Below, piece after piece: positions 59,577 through 64,000 of a stretch of 64,000 nt of DNA. The notes under the pieces were generated by a model, which had not been told where the DNA came from, did not search any database, and was given only the letters and a program-made list of their open reading frames with translations. The stretch lies in NCBI RefSeq assembly GCF_963678635.1, contig NC_087063.1:51471220-51535219 (forward strand), given 5' to 3'. How positions within the stretch are numbered: the stretch's first letter is position 1; each line of letters opens with the position of its first letter. The stretch comes from Symsagittifera roscoffensis (taxonomy: Eukaryota > Xenacoelomorpha > Acoela > Convolutidae). The translations under genes were made by a program, and so were the position numbers.

Positions 59577-60733
59577 GTGTATGACAATCTTGAGTATGGG
59601 TTATAAAATGTGATGTAATCAATTGTCTTTTTGGTATATCTGTCGTATTTGTATATTACTTCAGTTGTTATAAATGGTGGTGGTAGGGATTGAGCTGTTA
59701 TATTTGGTGGATTTAATGGATAGGGATGTTGAGTAATGTTGTTTAATTTAACCGTGATTTCAAATTTTAATTGTAGACTATTCTGTTGGAGTATTTGGAT
59801 GTTATGAGCACGAATGTCTTCGTGAATGTCTTGTCTATATTGTAGTCTATTCAGTGCCCAATTGTGGAGTCGGTTACTTTCTAGGTGTTGTCCAAATAAT
59901 GGTGGAGGTGCTGTGAATGTATTCCAGTCTAGTCATAAAGGAATATTTGTTGATGATTGTTCTCGATATCTAGCGTCGAGGTTATTTGGGAAATTTAAGT
60001 TAAAAGGTGGTGGTGAAATTTGGCTTATTGATGGTGTTGATGGTAGTGATAATGTTTCTGGTAGTGATGAGGATGTTGTTGTATCCGTAGAAATATCTAT
60101 TGGATCATTGACTAAATTTAGTTCACCTTGTGTGAATGAATGTGTTGTCCAATATGGTAGTCGTGATGCTTGGTTTGGGGGGTTAAAGGGATTTTCACGT
60201 ATTTGTTCAGATGTTGGTGTTGAACCTAAGTAATCTGAGGGTAGGCTTGAGGTGCTACGTTGTGAAAGAAGCGTAGGGGTTTCTGGTAATATACCAATGG
60301 GGTTTTCTGGTGTATTTTGTGATGGGGATTGAGGTATATCAAAATGAACTCGGGGAGTTTGAAAATTTTCGTCGAGGTGTATAATTTGTCTATTTATTTC
60401 GACTGTATTTTGGTTTTGACTAGGATTTCTTATTCTACTTAATTCTTGTGGTAATGTTGGGTATAAGTTATATGTTGGTTCGCTTAGAGGTGCTTGTCGT
60501 TGAACTGGTTCTAGTGGTTCAGATAAGCGAGCGTGTCGTTCTTCAAAAGTATATGGGTTATCTTGAAAGGAAATTCGTGTGGATGTTTGGGGGTTTTGGG
60601 TATTTAAAGATGGTGTTGGATTATCTTGGGATGATGTCGGTGAAGACTGACTGAGTGATTGTTGGTTAGCAATTTTTGATGGTTTTTTATTTATTCTTTT
60701 AGTGGAAAAATTTATGTTTATTATAGTATTCTT
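59564..60733 (-). CDS. Pro/Ser/Gln-rich ORF with internal TGA, no ATG
   Basis: A continuous frame of 389 sense-or-TGA codons that opens right after a TAG (60736-60734) and ends 13 nt inside env. It has no ATG anywhere. One TGA (59935-59933) divides it into 266 and 123 codons, in the context TGA CTA G, which favours stop readthrough. Sequence is Pro, Ser, Gln, Thr and Asn rich, with blocks such as PLEPVQRQAPLSEPT, ISQISPPPFNLNFPN and, after the TGA, TAPPPLFGQHLES and NPPNITAQSLPPPF. Expression could come from splicing (TTCTTTTTCTAG at the opening is a plausible acceptor), a +1 shift from the 62-codon ORF, or a non-ATG start. It may encode a matrix- or adaptor-like protein; the family is not recognised. 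Alternatively the TGA is a simple lesion. Confidence 0.55.
59933..59935 (-). promoter_or_regulatory. Candidate readthrough stop codon (TGA CTA G)
   Basis: The only stop inside the Pro-rich frame. The bases after it are CTAGAC. UGA followed by CUAG is an established efficient readthrough context in animal and viral mRNAs. Readthrough would add 123 residues. Confidence 0.5.
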
Positions 60734-60887
60734 CTAGAAAAAGAATTAGGAGGATTGTTGCTAGGGCGAATGTGATGATTGCTTTCTTTATACATTTGCA
60801 TATTGTCAAGATGAGGGATGATAGAAATGTTATAAAAATTACAAATAGTAAAAAAATATCTGTTCTACTAAAAATGGTTCGTATCAT
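60699..60887 (-). CDS. Small two-span membrane protein ORF (62 residues)
   Basis: Starts at an ATG overlapping the previous stop (ATGA, 60887-60884). Two hydrophobic stretches, about residues 10-30 (IFLLFVIFITFLSSLILTI) and 35-51 (AIITFALATILLILFL), are separated by a CKCIKK loop. The tail is charged and His-containing (EEYYNKHKFFH). Size and layout are like small hydrophobic viral proteins such as viroporins. There is no motif proof, and AT-rich DNA readily yields hydrophobic ORFs, so this is tentative. The overlap with its neighbour is the best support. Confidence 0.45.
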   Translation of the reverse strand: MIRTIFSRTDIFLLFVIFITFLSSLILTICKCIKKAIITFALATILLILFLEEYYNKHKFFH

Positions 60888-61114
60888 TTAGATAAGTTTT
60901 GTGAATCGTACCTGTGGATATAGTCAATAGCTTTTGAAAGCTGGAGGTATAGTTCAAATATGGAATAGAAAATTAAAAAAATATTGCAAAAAATGATTAA
61001 GATTATTAGAAAAGATTCAAAGGTATCAAAAAGAAATATGATGAAAGGTTTAAATATTGTGAAAAAGTTTGCGAGAATGTTTAGATTTATGGTAACTGGT
61101 CGAGAGAAGAGCAT
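60884..61114 (-). CDS. Small membrane protein ORF (76 residues)
   Basis: First ORF of the cluster downstream of integrase. Starts MLFSRPVTINLNIL, with a long hydrophobic centre (FIIFLFDTFESFLIILIIFCNIFLIFYSIF, in two parts around an acidic F-E) and a polar tail (IDYIHRYDSQNLSK). Could be a one- or two-span membrane protein. Stop and next start overlap as ATGA. Family unknown; could be fortuitous. Confidence 0.4.
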   Translation of the reverse strand: MLFSRPVTINLNILANFFTIFKPFIIFLFDTFESFLIILIIFCNIFLIFYSIFELYLQLSKAIDYIHRYDSQNLSK

Positions 61115-61707
61115 TTAAGAAATGGCTTCTCGATCGAAAATTTTTTGTTGTTTGAGGCAATTTTCAAGTGTGGTCGAGTTATTTATTGGTTTTTTGACAA
61201 GTGGGTCAAGTTTTGTGAAAAATTGTTGGGGGCAAATTTTATGGTGATCGGGAGGTCTTCTTTGTCTTTATTTTCATTTGTCAAATGATCTGGGGTATTT
61301 TTGAGATTTTTATACTTTAGGCTAATTAAAATGGTCGTTCTTTTACTTTAGGCTAATTTAACATATTTGTTTGGGGGGTATTTGAGGTGTAGGTTGGGGA
61401 AATATTGTTGATCTTTGGTTTATTAGATAAGGGAGGGTTATGATATTATGGTGATATTTATTTTAGTTGTCAAGTTGGAATGGTTTGCTTATTTTTGACC
61501 TGGAGGTCGCAAAGTTATAGTTATAGATATGCCTGGAGTTTTATATCGTTCGTCTAGTTGATCTGTGTTAGAGTTAGAGAAGGTGACGGATTGGATGAAT
61601 CCTATTGGCTAATTATGAACTAGAAACGTTGCGTATTTGTCAGCATGTTATTTTGAAAAATGAAAGTTCAAAATATTTCAGAGATGCAAAAATTATTTAA
61701 TCTAAAT
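61115..61707 (-). other. Spacer between integrase and small-ORF cluster
   Basis: No long minus-strand frame. Contains a short direct repeat (ACTTTAGGCTAATT, near 61313 and 61347) and G-rich plus-strand runs. In env-bearing retroelements this position can hold splice signals for a subgenomic mRNA; I cannot point to a definite site. Confidence 0.4.
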
Positions 61708-63590
61708 TTAAAGCTGTTTTTGAAATTCGACTTTCTTTAAGATTTTAGATTGTGGAATGAATGTTTTATAGTTTTTTCGTGGTTGATTTCTAAGTCGTGA
61801 TGACTCTCTATGTTCTGATTTGTCGATTTGTTCTTGAGGTATTATTTTTTCTATCATTTTTCTATTTTTTCTTTCTTTTTGTTGTGTATTTTGATCTAGC
61901 TTTTTTGTATTGTTTTTTGTTGTAGTTGATTTTTTATTTTGGTTTTCGAGGTGAATGTCATGTTGTTCCTTTGTTTTATTTTCCGTATGTGGATAATTTT
62001 GAATAACTTTTAAACCTGTGAAAGAATATAATTGAGTTAGTTCGCGTAGTGCGTACTCTTTTGGGTAATAAGGTAATAGGTTGTTTCGGTGTTGAACAAT
62101 TTCTTTTTTGTCTGAGTCGGTAATTTTATATGTGACATCAGTGGGTTTGGCAATTATTTGGTATGGTCCTTTACGAAGGGGTTGTAGTTTTTTAGAGATT
62201 CCTTTTTGAGTGTTAAAATTAGGTATTAAAACAAATGTTCCAATTTTTAAATCGGAGGCTGGTGTAAAGCGTGAATTTATTTGTTCATTAATGTTTTGTC
62301 TTTGTAACACCTTTTTTGTTACTTTTTGGTAAATTTCATTGTGTTTTTTATCTCTGTTTAAAATCCATTCGGTGTGTGTACCGGAGGCTAATTTAAGAAT
62401 TTGTGGGTGATGAAAATGATCTTCATCATGTGTATGTAAAGGTAAGTTGTAACAAATTGATTCTTTATTCGGTTGGCAATAACTTTGTGCATTTTTATGA
62501 GAGTTTGCTGTAAACATAATCGGTTTGCGTGGCTTTTGATTAAAAACCATTTCATATGGTGACATTCCTAGAGTTGTCGTGATTTGTGAATTATATGCTA
62601 AGGGAAATAGTTTTACATCTGCTGACCATTCGGTATATCTTGTATCATTTCCATTGATGATACATCTAAGATATTCTTGTAGTGAACGGTTCATACCTTC
62701 GACTAAGCCGTTTGTCCAAGGGGCGTGAGATGTACGTGGTTTGTGTTTGATGTTATATAGATGACATAGTGTATTATTTCATTATTTATGAATTCTGTAC
62801 CGTTATCTGTAACTAGGATTTCTGGTAGTCCGAATTTGGCTATCCAGTGTTCATATAGTGTTGTGTAAGCATAATAAGCGTTACAATGTGGTACTGGGTT
62901 AAGTGCTACATAATGTGTAAACGCGTCAACAATTACCATAATGTAGGAATTTCCTTCGGATGAGGGTGAAATTGGTCCTTTTGTATCAAATGAAATACGG
63001 TGGTTAAAGTATAAACTTTGTCCTTTAAAATCTTGTTTTTGTGCTATTTGTTTTTGATTTGGGTAAGGTTTATTTAGCTGACATACTATACAATCATTGC
63101 ATAGTACTTTTATCCAAATTGGTGCATTTGGAAAATAAAAGTTTTGTATGAAATTTGAATATGTTTTCTCTGATCCAGAGTGTCCTTTAATGTTTTGTGT
63201 ATGTGAAATATTAAAAGCTATAAGAATCATACTTAGAGGGAGACAGGGAACTGTAGATTCATTTAATTTGTATTCTAAAAGGTCTGTGTTTTCGTTAATT
63301 GTTGTATTATTGAATTTTCGAAAATATCGGAGGAGTGTTTTATTTCCTAAAATAGTTGTATCTGCCTTGACGGGTTTAGTTTTATATTTGTGCCATGATT
63401 TTAGCTGTCTAATTAATGGGTCAAGATTTTGATATTGTTTCAAAGTATTAATTGTAATTTTATCTGTTGGGTGGAGAAAAATGTTTTCTATTTCCAATTT
63501 AGATAATGGAATTGTATCAAGTGGGTCATGGAGGTCAAATACTTGATTTATTGTGTATTTTAAATCGTTTGTTTGTGGTCCTGATAAATT
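61708..63590 (-). pseudogene. pol: Integrase of element C, broken by a frameshift
   Basis: The amino part (frame 63497-62703, also open upstream to about 63590) has a zinc domain (HTQNIKGH and CNDCIVC), the first catalytic Asp in FDTKG (62987-62985) and the second in TDNGTEF (62807-62805). The frame then changes near 62772, consistent with loss of one base. The catalytic Glu (62700-62698, in GLVEGMN) lies in the next frame, which runs on to 61708. That part ends with a GPY/F-type module (KGPYQIIAKPTDVTYKI) and a long basic tail. All three catalytic residues exist, but not in one frame. The domain set is that of Ty3/gypsy integrases. A base-calling error could explain the shift. Confidence 0.8.
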
Positions 63591-64000
63591 TATTTATCAG
63601 TTAGGTTTTCTTTTTCAATTAATGGAAAAAGGTCTTTTTTATGCGAGTGTTGTTTTACTCTTTTTTGTTGGGTGTTATTTTTTATCCATTGTGAGTATGG
63701 AATTGGTTTGAAAGTTGATGTTCCAAGTAGATCAACTTCGTAGTGGTTATTTTGGCAATCTAAATAGAGTGGGAAGTGTTGTAGATTGTTTATCTGTGAT
63801 TGTTCAACGTCAGTTTAACTGCATATTTGCATTCTAGTCGGGGTGATGTTTCGTTTTCTGCAAGGTAGAATTTTATATTTTTAGGTATTTCAACTGTAGT
63901 TTTACGTGTAAGTAATTCAGGCTGTGTATTTCGACTTAATGTGTCTGGTAATGCAAGATTTTTTCCTGCTGTCCAAACTATATGTAAGTTTGGGAATTTC
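63591..64000 (-). pseudogene. pol: RNase H end and linker of element C pol (partial)
   Basis: Enters at the window edge with HIVWTAGKNLALPDTLSRN, the DTLSR-type motif at the end of RNase H in Ty3/gypsy pol. The frame continues to about 63820, shifts (NNHR then stop in the first frame, while the next frame reads LTDVEQSQINN), and shifts again near 63590 before the integrase part. RT and the catalytic RNase H residues lie outside the window. Confidence 0.7.

Larger units (their letters stand above)
53880..64000 (-). mobile_element. Retroelement C, env-carrying Ty3/gypsy-type element (partial)
   Basis: Minus-strand order from 64000 leftward: end of RNase H, integrase with GPY/F-type carboxy domain, about 600 bp spacer, two small membrane ORFs, a Pro-rich ORF, an envelope-like glycoprotein, a 350-codon ORF, then a non-coding tail. 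The coding strand is rich in A and C and poor in G throughout, setting it apart from elements A and B. pol is frame-disrupted three times, yet env and the last ORF are intact. The gag/protease/RT end and 5' LTR lie beyond the window. The left boundary is approximate. Confidence 0.7.

Noticed and set aside
57073-60233. Plus-strand ORFs such as 57073-57393 and 59826-60233
   Set aside because: They are shadows of env and of the Pro-rich frame on the minus strand. The T/G-rich plus strand has few stops in places.
55911-64000. Polinton/Maverick or adintovirus-type DNA virus
   Set aside because: These also carry a retroviral-type integrase, but here the integrase follows an RNase H end (DTLSR) in gypsy order, and no DNA polymerase B, capsid or packaging ATPase is seen in the window. 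The region beyond 64000 would be decisive.

Overview
The window looks like a gene-poor stretch of an AT-rich invertebrate (metazoan) nuclear genome. Reasons: long A/T runs, Tc1-type inverted-repeat elements flanked by TA, three Ty3/gypsy-type LTR retroelements, a large higher-order satellite array, and only one small ORF that looks like a host gene. I cannot name the species from sequence alone.

Layout. (1) 1-13435: a mosaic of segmentally duplicated non-coding units. It holds three full and one truncated Tc1-like MITE (101-807, 4473-5187, 7801-8297, 11349-12064), a GC-richer minisatellite (888-1082), and two truncated LTR copies (6527-6845, 9316-9508). (2) 13436-19437: retroelement A, plus strand, with two LTRs of about 543 bp and a decayed gag-PR-RT-RNase H-IN interior. 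(3) 19438-24539: mostly featureless DNA, a fold-back element (21976-22763) and a probable host gene for a small secreted protein (23190-23456, minus). (4) 24540-49289: retroelement B, minus strand, with LTRs of about 205 bp at both ends. Its 3.6-kb pol side and 1.3-kb gag side are separated by an 18.4-kb insertion (29391-47796). That insertion has TGTAAG...CCGCAA inverted ends and is filled by an 18-kb satellite array (29705-47632) with 634-, 472- and 350-bp repeat units. (5) 49290-53880: AT-rich DNA with diverged direct and inverted repeats. (6) about 53880-64000: retroelement C, minus strand, entering the window inside pol. After the integrase it carries five further reading frames: two small membrane proteins, a Pro/Ser/Gln-rich protein, an 872-residue envelope-like glycoprotein and a 350-residue protein of unknown function.

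Element C is the most unusual part. Its post-integrase ORFs are packed like a compact viral genome. The stop and start codons overlap as ATGA twice (60884-60887 and 56958-56961). The Pro-rich frame overlaps the start of env, has no ATG, and is interrupted by a single TGA in the context TGA CTA G, a known stop-readthrough context. The envelope has a signal peptide, a membrane anchor and a PTAP late-domain motif in its tail. The pol frame has at least three frameshifts, while env and the ORF after it are fully open.

Elements A and B belong to related Ty3/gypsy lineages (similar integrase signatures) and are inactive: they carry many stops and have lost or replaced catalytic residues. The nesting (satellite in inverted-repeat element in retroelement B) gives a relative history of insertion and expansion.
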